Assembly: GCA_016297325.1 (NCBI GenBank)
Contig: JAEDGW010000027.1
Span: forward strand, 1 to 24,827
Length of the DNA: 24,827 bases
Reading direction: 5' to 3'
From: Coprococcus sp.
GTDB taxonomy: Bacteria; Bacillota; Clostridia; Lachnospirales; Lachnospiraceae
Made by a program: the position numbers and the translations under genes. Shown here in pieces: positions 6,682 through 14,530 of the stretch. How positions within the stretch are numbered: the stretch's first letter is position 1; each line of letters starts with the position of its first letter. Below the pieces are notes generated by a model. It did no database searches, was not told where the DNA came from, and saw nothing but the letters and a program-made list of their open reading frames with translations.

Positions 6682-7752
6682 ATGAAAAGAAAGACAATGT
6701 GGCGCAGGATCACCGCCATGCTCCTGGCATTTGCCATGGTGTTTATGACGGCTGCGGTTCAGCCTGATGTGGACGCATTCGCCGCGGTGAAGACTCCGGT
6801 TGCCACACATGGAAGGCTGTCTGTCAAGGGTACGAATCTTGTGGATGCGAAGGGACAGAAGTTCCAGCTCCGAGGTGTAAGTACACACGGAATCAACTGG
6901 GATGTGGGTTATCCTTACGTGAACAAGGCGGCATTTAAGACGCTGAGAGATGACTGGGGTGCAAATGCGGTCAGACTTGCCATGTACACGTCTGAGTACA
7001 ATGGCTACTGTGCAGGTGGTGATCGCGCGGCGCTCAGAAACCAGATACATAAGGGCGTTAAGTATGCCACAGAACTTGGAATGTATGTCATTATCGATTG
7101 GCACATATTGAACGATGGCAATCCTATGACCCGGCTTGCACAGGCAAAGACATTCTTTGCGATCATGGCGAAGAGATACAAAGGCCAGAAGAATATAATC
7201 TATGAGATCTGTAATGAGCCGAATGGCTGTCAGTGGTCGACTATAAAGAGTTATGCGACACAGGTCATAAAGGTCATCAGAAATTATGACAAGAATGCTG
7301 TCATAGTAGTGGGAACACCTACATGGTCACAGCTCGGTTCCGATGGAACGCACAACGAGGTGGCAGACAGCCCGATCAGAGGATACAAGAATATCATGTA
7401 CTCCCTGCATTTCTATGCAAATGAGTGGAGCCACAACCAGTATCTTCCGGCAAAACTTACATATGCAAGGAAGAAGGGGCTGGCTGTCATGGTTACAGAA
7501 TTTGGCATGTCAGCTGCGAGCGGCGGTGGTGGAATAAGTTATTCATCAACCAAGACCTGGCTGGACAGACTGGATAAGCTGAGTGTCAGCTATTTCTGCT
7601 GGAGCCTGTCAAACAAGAATGAATCATGTTCGCTGCTCAAATCGTCAACCAGAAAGACGAGTGGCTGGACGACAAATGATCTCTCGTCAGCGGGAAGATA
7701 TATCAGGGCGAGGTACAGGATAAGGGAAAAGGCTCTTGGAAGCAGAGCGTAA
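6682..7752 (+). CDS. Secreted GH5 endoglucanase (cellulase)
   Basis: The protein has 356 residues, preceded by AAAAGGGGG about 10 nt before the ATG. It has a signal peptide (basic MKRKTMWRR, hydrophobic core, likely cut near AFA-A around residue 34), then one glycoside hydrolase family 5 catalytic domain. Seen: LRGVSTHGINW, DWHILNDGNP (typical of subfamily GH5_2), the acid/base Glu179 in CNEPNG, the SLHFYA histidine, and the nucleophile Glu273 in VTEFG. Family reaction: retaining hydrolysis of internal beta-1,4-glucan bonds. There is no carbohydrate-binding module, dockerin or wall anchor, so it should be released as a simple soluble enzyme. Its product cellobiose would feed the cellobiose phosphorylase at 10540-13023. 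Exact substrate (cellulose, mixed-linkage glucan or glucomannan) cannot be told. Confidence 0.93.
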   Translation: MKRKTMWRRITAMLLAFAMVFMTAAVQPDVDAFAAVKTPVATHGRLSVKGTNLVDAKGQKFQLRGVSTHGINWDVGYPYVNKAAFKTLRDDWGANAVRLAMYTSEYNGYCAGGDRAALRNQIHKGVKYATELGMYVIIDWHILNDGNPMTRLAQAKTFFAIMAKRYKGQKNIIYEICNEPNGCQWSTIKSYATQVIKVIRNYDKNAVIVVGTPTWSQLGSDGTHNEVADSPIRGYKNIMYSLHFYANEWSHNQYLPAKLTYARKKGLAVMVTEFGMSAASGGGGISYSSTKTWLDRLDKLSVSYFCWSLSNKNESCSLLKSSTRKTSGWTTNDLSSAGRYIRARYRIREKALGSRA

Positions 7753-7806
7753 GCGTAATGTCAGGCATGTACAATATGATATAGAATCGGCAGACAGTGA
7801 TCTTCC

Positions 7807-7848
7807 GAAAAAAATAATCCCCATTGCCATAAAGCAATGGGGATTATT
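7807..7848 (-). terminator. Terminator of the cold-shock gene, shared convergent hairpin
   Basis: A perfect 15-bp stem, AATAATCCCCATTGC (7813-7827) with GCAATGGGGATTATT (7834-7848), has a 6-nt loop. Read on the minus strand it is followed by a run of T (7814-7807), so it ends the cold-shock transcript well. On the plus strand the U-tract is poor, but the hairpin may still stop the endoglucanase message. Confidence 0.85.
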
Positions 7849-7871
7849 CTATAATATGTAATATAGGTTAA

Positions 7872-8087
7872 TTAAGCTACTACTGTTACGTTAGTTGCTC
7901 TCTCCTTAGAAGCGTCCTTAGGATCAGCCTCTACGTCAAATGTAACCTTCTGTCCCTCGTTAAGAGTCTTATATCCATCAGCGTTGATTGCTGAAAAGTG
8001 AACAAATACGTCCTTTCCTGTCTCATCATCTGAGATGAATCCATAACCCTTTTCTCCGTTGAACCACTTAACTGTACCGTTCTTCAT
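7872..8087 (-). CDS. csp: Cold-shock domain protein (CspA family)
   Basis: The protein has 71 residues: one cold-shock OB-fold domain and nothing else. Both RNA-binding motifs are intact: KGYGFIS (RNP1) and VFVHFS (RNP2). Family role: binds single-stranded RNA and DNA, melts mRNA structure, acts in cold adaptation and as a general RNA chaperone in the cytoplasm. Start choice: AGGAGG (8101-8096) lies 8 nt before the ATG at 8087; a GTG at 8090 is also possible but spaced less well. The leader from the promoter is about 120 nt long, as in other csp genes, where it serves post-transcriptional control. It is a single-gene transcript with its own terminator. Confidence 0.96.
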   Translation of the reverse strand: MKNGTVKWFNGEKGYGFISDDETGKDVFVHFSAINADGYKTLNEGQKVTFDVEADPKDASKERATNVTVVA

Positions 8088-8216
8088 CACGAGTACCTCC
8101 TAAAATATTGAAAATTTGTACCCAATGAAAACAACTACAATATACCTTATAGAGAATACTCCAAAGAAAAGCTTACCTTATATAGCAATCGAACCGTTAA
8201 TCTTGAATACGCTATT

Positions 8217-8245
8217 ATCATATTATGTCATGTTCCATTTGTCAA
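8217..8245 (-). promoter_or_regulatory. Sigma-A promoter of the cold-shock gene
   Basis: On the minus strand a consensus TTGACA (8245-8240), a 17-nt spacer and TATGAT (8222-8217) are seen. Transcription should start near 8210, leaving a leader of about 122 nt. The rest of 8091-8422 holds no gene; it is AT-rich leader and promoter DNA for the two divergent genes. Confidence 0.82.
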
Positions 8246-8422
8246 TAAATGATGTTATGAAATATTATCATATAATTGCTCATATCAGGGCAGTTTAAAA
8301 CAAAAGATATAAATAAAATAAGGTACTCTGTCATAAGAATGCTGATATATGTTCTGGCAGACTTTCATATATATTGAAGTACGGATATATAAATAAAAGT
8401 GTTTTGAACAGATTGAGGTTCA

Positions 8423-9388
8423 ATGTGTATGAGAGGAGGAAAAAATCTGAAGGTAAAGTGTATTTTGCTGGGGATCCTTGGTGCATTTGTACTTACATAT
8501 GTGATCTCTTATATGTATAACAGAACCGCCTCCGGACAGGCTGCGGTGGATGATGAGAAAAACAGAAGTGTATGTATTTATCAGGATGGCGCATATGAAC
8601 TTGTGGATGTGGAAGAATATGTGCAGCAGGTGCTGGCGGGGATGGCAGATGGCGGCTGGAACATGGAGATGCTGCGGACGGTTGCCGTCATCATCAGAAC
8701 AGGAATATATCATCAGATGGACGTAAATACACATAATACCGCAAATAATGGGAAAACGGCAAATCTCATAAATGAAGCAGAGCTTAGAGAGATAAGATAC
8801 ACGGAGGACGAGTTGAGAGAAATGTGGGGAAATGACTACCAGAGGATCACAAATATGACTTCAAGGGCTGTCTCGGACACCAGGGGAGTGGTTGTGCGCT
8901 ACGACGGTGAGGTGATCGTGCCGGTGTATCACATGGTGAGTACGGGGCACACGGTGAGCGCCGAGGAACTGTTTGGAAGAGATATTCCATATCTCAGGCA
9001 GGTATCGAGTGATGCGGACAGAATGGCGGACGATTTCTCTGGTACTGTACTTTACAGTGGGGACAGGCTAAGGAAGACCTTTCAGAAGTGGATGGGGGAC
9101 GAGACGGATGATGAAGTAAAAGTTGCCAGTGCGACAGCTTCGGGGTACGCAAAGGAGATAAGTGTATTTGGAAATACCATTGATGCGGAGCTGTTCAGGG
9201 ATCAACTAGGGCTTGCTTCCACGAATATACATATAGACAGACAGGAGAATGAGTACAGAGTCATAACGGTTGGCGTCGGTGATTCGCTGGGGCTTTCGCT
9301 GTATGGTGCGGGCGTCCTTGCTGCAAATGGGGAGAGTTATGAAGATATATTGCAATACTATTATACCGGCGTGACGGTGGGAAAATAA
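8423..9388 (+). CDS. spoIID: SpoIID-like protein lacking the usual catalytic residues
   Basis: The protein has 321 residues. A short basic N-terminus and one membrane segment (about 11-30) precede a SpoIID domain. Recognised landmarks: EEYVQQVLAGMADGGW...AVIIRTGIY, YHMVSTGHTVSAEELFG, PYLRQVSSDAD, and the end YGAGVLAANGESYEDILQYYYTG. Family role: lytic transglycosylase of the engulfment complex (SpoIID/M/P) in the mother-cell membrane. Odd: aligned on the family pattern (V-V-A-G-E-M-P), the catalytic Glu is Met74, and the C-terminal HGxGxSQ motif reads DSLGLSL. It is therefore probably inactive or altered in activity. Start: GAGG at 8415-8418 serves ATG 8423 or, with better spacing, ATG 8429. 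It lies 81 nt upstream of a SpoIIQ-like gene. The symbol is by homology only. Confidence 0.85.
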   Translation: MCMRGGKNLKVKCILLGILGAFVLTYVISYMYNRTASGQAAVDDEKNRSVCIYQDGAYELVDVEEYVQQVLAGMADGGWNMEMLRTVAVIIRTGIYHQMDVNTHNTANNGKTANLINEAELREIRYTEDELREMWGNDYQRITNMTSRAVSDTRGVVVRYDGEVIVPVYHMVSTGHTVSAEELFGRDIPYLRQVSSDADRMADDFSGTVLYSGDRLRKTFQKWMGDETDDEVKVASATASGYAKEISVFGNTIDAELFRDQLGLASTNIHIDRQENEYRVITVGVGDSLGLSLYGAGVLAANGESYEDILQYYYTGVTVGK

Positions 9389-9422
9389 TAAGAATTTCCC
9401 GGCTGAAAAATTGAATCACACT

Positions 9423-9452
9423 GTATATTTGCTTTTGCATAAGGGCATGATA
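9423..9452 (+). promoter_or_regulatory. Candidate forespore-type (sigma-G/F) promoter
   Basis: GTATA (9423-9427), an 18-nt spacer and CATGATA (9446-9452) fit the sigma-G pattern GHATR-N17/18-CATNNTA. Against it: the predicted start near 9459 leaves almost no leader before the ribosome site at 9458-9461. Confidence 0.35.
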
Positions 9453-9469
9453 CAGATGAGGTGATGAAT

Positions 9470-10279
9470 ATGAAGAAATTTTTTGGCGGCGTGAAGAAGA
9501 ACATTTTTTACATCTCACTGATCACAGGTATGGCTGTGCTTGTGACGGTGCTTGGTCTTTATAACGCAAAAACAAATTCAAAGGAAAAACATATTGTGAT
9601 CGGTCAGGAGACACCATATGAGGATACATCTGAAAGTGGTCAGGGGACCAAGGAAACACTCAGCGGAAATGGAAATAACGATGGAGATGCCACGGATCAG
9701 AATGTGGCGGGAGATACAGCGGACGATACTCAGGATAAAGAGTCTGGCGAAAAAGATGCTGCCGGTATAGATGATGATGATGATCAGGACACGACTTCAG
9801 CAGGTGAGACGACATCTGGTGAGCAGACAAAGGAGACAGGCATTGACGGCAAAAGCGAGCTGCATTACGATCCTGTGAACAGTATATCATGGCCACTCGT
9901 TGGCAATGTGATCATACCTTACAGCATGGACTCCACAGTATACTTTGAGACGTTAAATGAGTACAAATGTAATCCTGCCATGATCATGGAGGCGAAGCCG
10001 GGAGATGAGGTAAAGGCAGTATATGAGTGTGAAGTGAAGGAGGTTTCCAGCAGCCCTGAGCTTGGCAATTATGTGAAGCTTGATCTGGGAGATGGCTATA
10101 CAGTTACTCTTGGCCAGCTTCAGGATGTAAAGGTTGCTCTTGGAAGCAGACTGGAGATGGGCGACGTGATCGGAACTGTCGGCGAGCCAAGCCGTTTCTA
10201 CAGCGAAGAGGGAACAAATCTCTATTTTGCCATAGACAAGGATGGCCAGCCTGTGGATCCTACGCTCCTTATACAGTAA
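9470..10279 (+). CDS. SpoIIQ-like protein with degenerate LytM (M23) domain
   Basis: The protein has 269 residues. Start choice: GAGG (9458-9461) is 8 nt before ATG 9470; GTG 9461 and ATG 9464 are too close. Seen: a basic N-terminus, one membrane helix (about 11-31), a long disordered Ser/Thr/Glu/Asp linker (about 35-130, with DDDDD at 101-105), then an LytM fold (about 138-269): SWPLVGNVIIPYS, GDEVKAVYECEVKEV, GNYVKLDLGDGYTVTLGQL, GDVIGTVGEPS, NLYFAIDKDGQPVDP. Zinc-ligand positions are lost: the HxH of active enzymes (HLHFE) reads NLYFA, and the first H...D region reads CNPAMIME. This fits B. subtilis SpoIIQ, a non-enzymatic channel partner of SpoIIIAH. With the SpoIID gene just upstream, an engulfment role is likely. 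Confidence 0.8.
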   Translation: MKKFFGGVKKNIFYISLITGMAVLVTVLGLYNAKTNSKEKHIVIGQETPYEDTSESGQGTKETLSGNGNNDGDATDQNVAGDTADDTQDKESGEKDAAGIDDDDDQDTTSAGETTSGEQTKETGIDGKSELHYDPVNSISWPLVGNVIIPYSMDSTVYFETLNEYKCNPAMIMEAKPGDEVKAVYECEVKEVSSSPELGNYVKLDLGDGYTVTLGQLQDVKVALGSRLEMGDVIGTVGEPSRFYSEEGTNLYFAIDKDGQPVDPTLLIQ

Positions 10280-10285
10280 GAGCGG

Positions 10286-10441
10286 GAAGAACAATAACAA
10301 GTGCTTATATAGTAGGAGTACAATAAGACGAGCAATAACAATTTCCTATATGGTATACGGACAATAAGACGAGCAATAACAATTTCTTATATGGTATACG
10401 GACAATAAGACGAACAATAACAACTTTTATATAGTATACGG
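10286..10441. repeat. 41-bp tandem repeat, about 3.8 copies
   Basis: Near-identical direct copies: 10320-10360 and 10361-10401 (41 bp, one substitution apart) and 10402-10441 (40 bp, more diverged), preceded by a degraded partial copy (10286-10319). The unit contains CAATAACAATTTC and GGTATACGG. It lies between the SpoIIQ-like stop and the terminator, so it is noncoding 3'-UTR DNA. Confidence 0.9.
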
Positions 10442-10459
10442 GAAATAAATGACAAACAA

Positions 10460-10511
10460 CAAGCCACCATATCTGAGAATTCCACAGATATGGTGGCTTG
10501 TGTTTGCTTTT
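10460..10511. terminator. Bidirectional terminator between convergent genes
   Basis: A perfect 16-bp stem, CAAGCCACCATATCTG (10460-10475) with CAGATATGGTGGCTTG (10485-10500), encloses a 9-nt loop. T-rich DNA follows on both strands (TGTTTGCTTTT on plus, TTGTTTGTCATTT on minus), so it can end both the SpoIIQ-like and the cellobiose phosphorylase transcripts. Confidence 0.9.
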
Positions 10512-10539
10512 ATATATGTGCTATATGATCTGGTCTATA

Positions 10540-13023
10540 TTAGCCCATTACAACCTCTACTGAGTGAGTCTTGCCATCGCCAAATGCTGGGATAACGTTG
10601 CCCTCGATAGCGTTGCCATCAACTAATACGCTCTTAACGCCCTTGTTGATGTGATCTGGGTTGGAAACCTTAATGTCGTATGTAGCGCCACGGAACTGAC
10701 GTGTAGCTGTCATTCCATCCCATGCAGCAGGTATTGATGGATCGATCTTCAGACCATCGAAGTCTGCTGAGATACCAAGGATGTACTGTGATATAGCTAC
10801 CATGTTCCAAGCAGCTGTACCTGTCAGCCATGAGTTCTTGCCCTGTCCGAAGTGGTTGCCTGGCTTGCCGATATCAGATCCGGCATCCTTACCACCGATC
10901 ATCTGGCCGTATACATATGGCTCAGTCTTGTGTATATCAGATGTCTCCTCAGTGAAAGCAGGAGCTATCTCTGAGTAATACTTAAATGCCTGATCGCCGG
11001 CACCTGCGTAAGCAGCAGCACAGATGATCCATGCATTGTTATGTGTGAAGATTCCGGCATTCTCCTTGTATCCACCTGGGTATGTAGAAATCTCACCATA
11101 CTGGATGTAATACTTTGTGAATGCTGGGTTGTTGAGTACAAGTCCATGCTGTGTATTAAGTCTCTCATCGATCGCAGCAAGAGTCTTCTTGTCGCAGCCC
11201 TGATCCTTACCAATGTCTGACATGATAGCGAATCCCTGTGGCTCGATGAAGATCTGGCCTTCCTCGCACTCTTTAGATCCCATCTTCTCACCGTTTGCAT
11301 CGTAAGCTCTGAGGAACCAGTCGCCGTCCCATGCTGACTCCATGATGTTGGCCTTCATCTTGTCGATCTCAGCCTGAGCAGCATCAGCCTCAGCGTCCAT
11401 TCCAAGGTGCTTAAGAATAGCAACGTAGTTAGGACCTACGTATGTGAAGAGTGTAGCAACCATAACTGACTCAGCAACCTTTGAGTATCCGCCCTCAGCA
11501 GCGAACTTAGGGTTGGTGTATGTCTGGAAGCTCTCACCTGGTGTATCTGAGAAGCATGAAAGGTTGATACAATCGTTCCAGTCAGCTCTCATTGCAAGTG
11601 GAAGTCCGTGTGGTCCAAGGTTGTTCACGATCTTGTAGAATGAAACCTTGAGGTGGTCAAGCATAGGCTTTGCAATTGACATATCGTTGTCATATGGAAC
11701 CATCTCATCGAGGATACCCCAGTCGCCTGTCTCCTTGATGTAAGCTGAAACTGAAAGGATCAGCCATAATGGATCATCTGAGAAGTCTCCACCGATATCT
11801 GCGTTACCCTTCTTTGTAAGTGGCTGATACTGATGGTAGCATCCACCGTCTGGGAACTGTGTTGAAGCTATATCGATGATTCTCTCTCTTGCACGGTCAG
11901 GGATCTGATGAACAAATCCGAGTACATCCTGGTTGGAATCACGGAATCCCATACCACGGCCGATACCTGACTCGAAGTATGAAGCTGAACGTGAAAGGTT
12001 GAATGTAACCATACACTGATACTGATTCCAGATATTTACCATACGGTTTACCTTGTCATCAGGTGTGTTGACATTCAGGATGCTTAAGAGTCTGTTCCAG
12101 TGCTCCTTGAGCTCCTCAAGACCTGCAGCAACCTTCTCAGGTGTGTTGTACTTCTCGATCATCTCGAGAGCCTTTACCTTGTTGATAGTCTTGCCGTCTG
12201 CCTCGAACTTCTGGTCAACAGGCATCTCAACATATCCAAGTATAAATACAAGAGTCTTTGTCTCGCCTGGAGCAAGAGTGATCTTCTTGTAGTGTGAAGC
12301 GATTGGTGACCATCCATCTGCAAATGAATCATTTGACTTGCCAGCCTCAACAGCCTGTGGGTTGTTGAAACCATTGTAAAGTCCGATGAATGAATCTCTA
12401 TCTGTATCGTAACCGTCGATCTCGTCATTCACTGTGTAGAATGCGAAGTGGTCACGTCTGTCTCTGTACTCTGTCTTGTGGTAGATAGTTGATCCGACAA
12501 CCTCTACACGACCTGTACTGAAGTTTCTCTGGAAGTTGGTGCAGTCATCCTGTGCATCCCAGAGACACCACTCCTCAAATGAGAAGAATGAGAAAGTCTT
12601 CTCCTCTGAGCCCTCGTTTGTGAGAACTACCTGCTGAACCTCTCCAGCGTAGTTCTGAGGAACGAAGAAAGTAACCTCAGCCTTAAGGTTGTTCTTCTTA
12701 CCTGTGATGATTGTGTATCCCATACCGTGACGGCACTGGTACTCATCGAGCTCAGTCTTGACTGGTGACCATCCTGGGTTCCAGATAGTACCGTTCTCGT
12801 TGATGTAGAAGTAACGGCCGCCCATATCTATAGGCACGTTGTTGTAACGATATCTTGTAATTCTACGAAGACGTGCGTCTTTGTAGAAAGAGTAGCCTCC
12901 GGCAGTGTTAGATATCAGTGAGAAGAAATCCTGTGTTCCAAGGTAGTTGATCCAAGGATAAGGAGTTCTAGGAGATGTGATGACATACTCCTTGTTGGCA
13001 TCATCAAAATAACCAAATTTCAT
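10540..13023 (-). CDS. cbp: Cellobiose phosphorylase (GH94)
   Basis: The protein has 827 residues, close to the usual length of about 810. Reaction: cellobiose plus phosphate gives alpha-glucose-1-phosphate and glucose, saving ATP compared with hydrolysis. Seen: N-terminal beta-sandwich (FGYFDDANKEYVI, TPYPWINYLG), linker helices, then an (alpha/alpha)6 barrel with GMGFRDSNQDVLG, FPDGGCYHQYQPL and the catalytic MRADWNDCINL (ADWND, Asp481 to Asp484), then GENAGIFTHNNAWI-like sequence (YKENAGIFTHNNAW). These match cellobiose rather than chitobiose or cellodextrin phosphorylase, though subfamily is judged by eye. GGAAGGAAGG lies about 10 nt before the ATG. There is no signal peptide, so it is cytoplasmic and a cellobiose importer must lie elsewhere. 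Codon bias resembles glgP, suggesting high expression. It has its own promoter upstream. Confidence 0.95.
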   Translation of the reverse strand: MKFGYFDDANKEYVITSPRTPYPWINYLGTQDFFSLISNTAGGYSFYKDARLRRITRYRYNNVPIDMGGRYFYINENGTIWNPGWSPVKTELDEYQCRHGMGYTIITGKKNNLKAEVTFFVPQNYAGEVQQVVLTNEGSEEKTFSFFSFEEWCLWDAQDDCTNFQRNFSTGRVEVVGSTIYHKTEYRDRRDHFAFYTVNDEIDGYDTDRDSFIGLYNGFNNPQAVEAGKSNDSFADGWSPIASHYKKITLAPGETKTLVFILGYVEMPVDQKFEADGKTINKVKALEMIEKYNTPEKVAAGLEELKEHWNRLLSILNVNTPDDKVNRMVNIWNQYQCMVTFNLSRSASYFESGIGRGMGFRDSNQDVLGFVHQIPDRARERIIDIASTQFPDGGCYHQYQPLTKKGNADIGGDFSDDPLWLILSVSAYIKETGDWGILDEMVPYDNDMSIAKPMLDHLKVSFYKIVNNLGPHGLPLAMRADWNDCINLSCFSDTPGESFQTYTNPKFAAEGGYSKVAESVMVATLFTYVGPNYVAILKHLGMDAEADAAQAEIDKMKANIMESAWDGDWFLRAYDANGEKMGSKECEEGQIFIEPQGFAIMSDIGKDQGCDKKTLAAIDERLNTQHGLVLNNPAFTKYYIQYGEISTYPGGYKENAGIFTHNNAWIICAAAYAGAGDQAFKYYSEIAPAFTEETSDIHKTEPYVYGQMIGGKDAGSDIGKPGNHFGQGKNSWLTGTAAWNMVAISQYILGISADFDGLKIDPSIPAAWDGMTATRQFRGATYDIKVSNPDHINKGVKSVLVDGNAIEGNVIPAFGDGKTHSVEVVMG

Positions 13024-13087
13024 GTAGCATATACCTTCCTTCCAATGTTTTATGTATGCTTCCAGATAGCTCTCATAAGCCCCCTCT

Positions 13088-13107
13088 GAAGCCTTATGTA
13101 TCGGCTT
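13088..13107 (-). promoter_or_regulatory. Small hairpin in the cellobiose phosphorylase leader
   Basis: On the minus strand AAGCC and GGCTT pair around a 9-10 nt loop, about 70 nt before the start codon. It could affect message stability; nothing shows a specific regulatory role. Confidence 0.3.
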
Positions 13108-13145
13108 GTGCTATTTTCTCCCTTAAAAGTCAGCCATACAGTATA

Positions 13146-13174
13146 ATTATATAATAAAAGCCTTTAAAAGACAA
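13146..13174 (-). promoter_or_regulatory. Promoter of the cellobiose phosphorylase gene
   Basis: On the minus strand TTGTCT (13174-13169), a 17-nt spacer and a consensus TATAAT (13151-13146) are seen. The leader would be about 115 nt. The site lies just after the agrC-like stop; no clear terminator separates the two genes, so read-through from the agr operon is possible. Confidence 0.65.
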
Positions 13175-13200
13175 CAAAGTTATAGTGGAAATTGCACAAT

Positions 13201-14517
13201 TTACTCAGTGTAACTGGCTTTCTTAAGTGGCACAATGACCGTTATCGAATAGAGTCCATCTTCATAGTCGATGAGACAGAAGCCACCGCATTCTTCCGCA
13301 GACCTTTTCACGTTTTTCAGTCCGTAGCCGTGGATGAAGTCAAAATTGTCAAAGTTGTCCGGCAGTTTTTCGTCCGGCGGCGCATGGTATGTATTGGTGA
13401 TGTGTATGACAAATGAGTTATCAACCGTCTGTATATCAAGATTGATCGTACCTCCGGTCTGCCCTGTGCAGGCGTTCATGGCGTTGTCGAGCAGATTGCC
13501 GAGGATTATGGTCATGTGATAATCGTCACACGGGATCAGATCTTTTTCAACCCTGAGCCTTGTGTTTATGTGGATTCCGTTGCTGCTGGCCTGGAGTATG
13601 ACATTGCTGACAAATGAATCTATGACGAGATTGCCCGTATTTATAGAGCAATACCGTGACTCCAGATCCAGCATGGTCTCTCTGGTATATGGGATTATAC
13701 GGTCGTAACGCTCTTCGTTCACGCACTGCTCGATATAGAACAGATGCTTCTTTGTATCGTGCATGAAACCTCGTATATTCTTGTAGGCATCACTGAGCTG
13801 CTGGTATTTGTTCTTCTGGAACTGCATCTGCTGCTGGAGCACTTTTGATTCCTGAGACAGGGCTTCAGCTTTGAGTACATTCTGGAGAAGCACATAGTTT
13901 GTGATATTCATTATCAGGAGAAATACCACCAGAGTAAGGTATGCTTCCGGTTCGATGAAGTTCATCTTGAAGAACGATGGCAGAAACGTGAGCACGCACG
14001 ACATCGCCGGGACTACCAACAAAAGCAGTGTGTATGTTCTTGACCGGATACCACTTTTTAGTTTGCGGCACAGGTTCAATATCATGGTGAAGAACAGGAT
14101 GATCAGGTTGGACACCAGAGATATTGCGATAAATGCTTTGTATGGCAGATCATCAAGACCGGCGGAGAGACCGGTGAAGTGGACGATGATATAGTATGCC
14201 AGATTCTCGCTTATATTGATGAGCGCGATATAACTGAATACCACAAGCATTCTGTACACTATAGTTGAGCGGAAAAACATGGATATGGCGGCATTCAATA
14301 AAACTGTGAGAGCGGATCTCATCATGGAAGCACCGAAAGTTGATTCTCCTATAACATTGGACGCAAAGAACCAATAGATAAGATCAGACAGTATAAAAGT
14401 CACAACCACGGCATACTTTGGTATGGATTCCCGCTTTTTCTCAAACATTGTCTGATAGAAAATATACAATATGAAGTTGTCGAATAACATACTAAGCGGT
14501 TCTATGTACTTTATCAT
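13201..14517 (-). CDS. agrC: AgrC-type sensor histidine kinase
   Basis: The protein has 438 residues. The N-terminal half (about 1-210) has some six membrane segments, as in peptide-sensing AgrC/ComD kinases. A coiled region (about 215-248) leads to the phospho-acceptor block RGFMHDTKKHLFYI (His253), then a GHKL ATPase domain with the N box LGNLLDNAMNAC and the G box HGYGLKNVKRSAEECGG. Family role: binds the extracellular cyclic peptide and phosphorylates its LytTR regulator. AAAGGA lies just before the ATG, overlapping the end of the upstream regulator gene, whose stop is only 13 nt away, so the two are translationally close. It is the last gene of agrB-agrA-agrC, an order unlike the S. aureus B-D-C-A. 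Confidence 0.92.
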   Translation of the reverse strand: MIKYIEPLSMLFDNFILYIFYQTMFEKKRESIPKYAVVVTFILSDLIYWFFASNVIGESTFGASMMRSALTVLLNAAISMFFRSTIVYRMLVVFSYIALINISENLAYYIIVHFTGLSAGLDDLPYKAFIAISLVSNLIILFFTMILNLCRKLKSGIRSRTYTLLLLVVPAMSCVLTFLPSFFKMNFIEPEAYLTLVVFLLIMNITNYVLLQNVLKAEALSQESKVLQQQMQFQKNKYQQLSDAYKNIRGFMHDTKKHLFYIEQCVNEERYDRIIPYTRETMLDLESRYCSINTGNLVIDSFVSNVILQASSNGIHINTRLRVEKDLIPCDDYHMTIILGNLLDNAMNACTGQTGGTINLDIQTVDNSFVIHITNTYHAPPDEKLPDNFDNFDFIHGYGLKNVKRSAEECGGFCLIDYEDGLYSITVIVPLKKASYTE

Positions 14518-14530
14518 ATACTTATTCCTT

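Noticed and set aside
8116..8298. Plus-strand open frame of 60 codons
   Set aside because: It lies over the cold-shock promoter and leader, lacks a ribosome site and is AT-rich by chance.
8344..8374. Sigma-E promoter for the SpoIID-like gene
   Set aside because: ATA-N16-CATATATAT resembles the pattern but mismatches key positions in an AT-rich stretch; too weak to list.
10286..10441. CRISPR array
   Set aside because: The 41-bp units are directly adjacent with no unique spacers and no cas genes are near.
10965..12428. Several open frames opposite or shifted within the cellobiose phosphorylase gene
   Set aside because: They are shadows of a long, well-conserved gene with biased codons.
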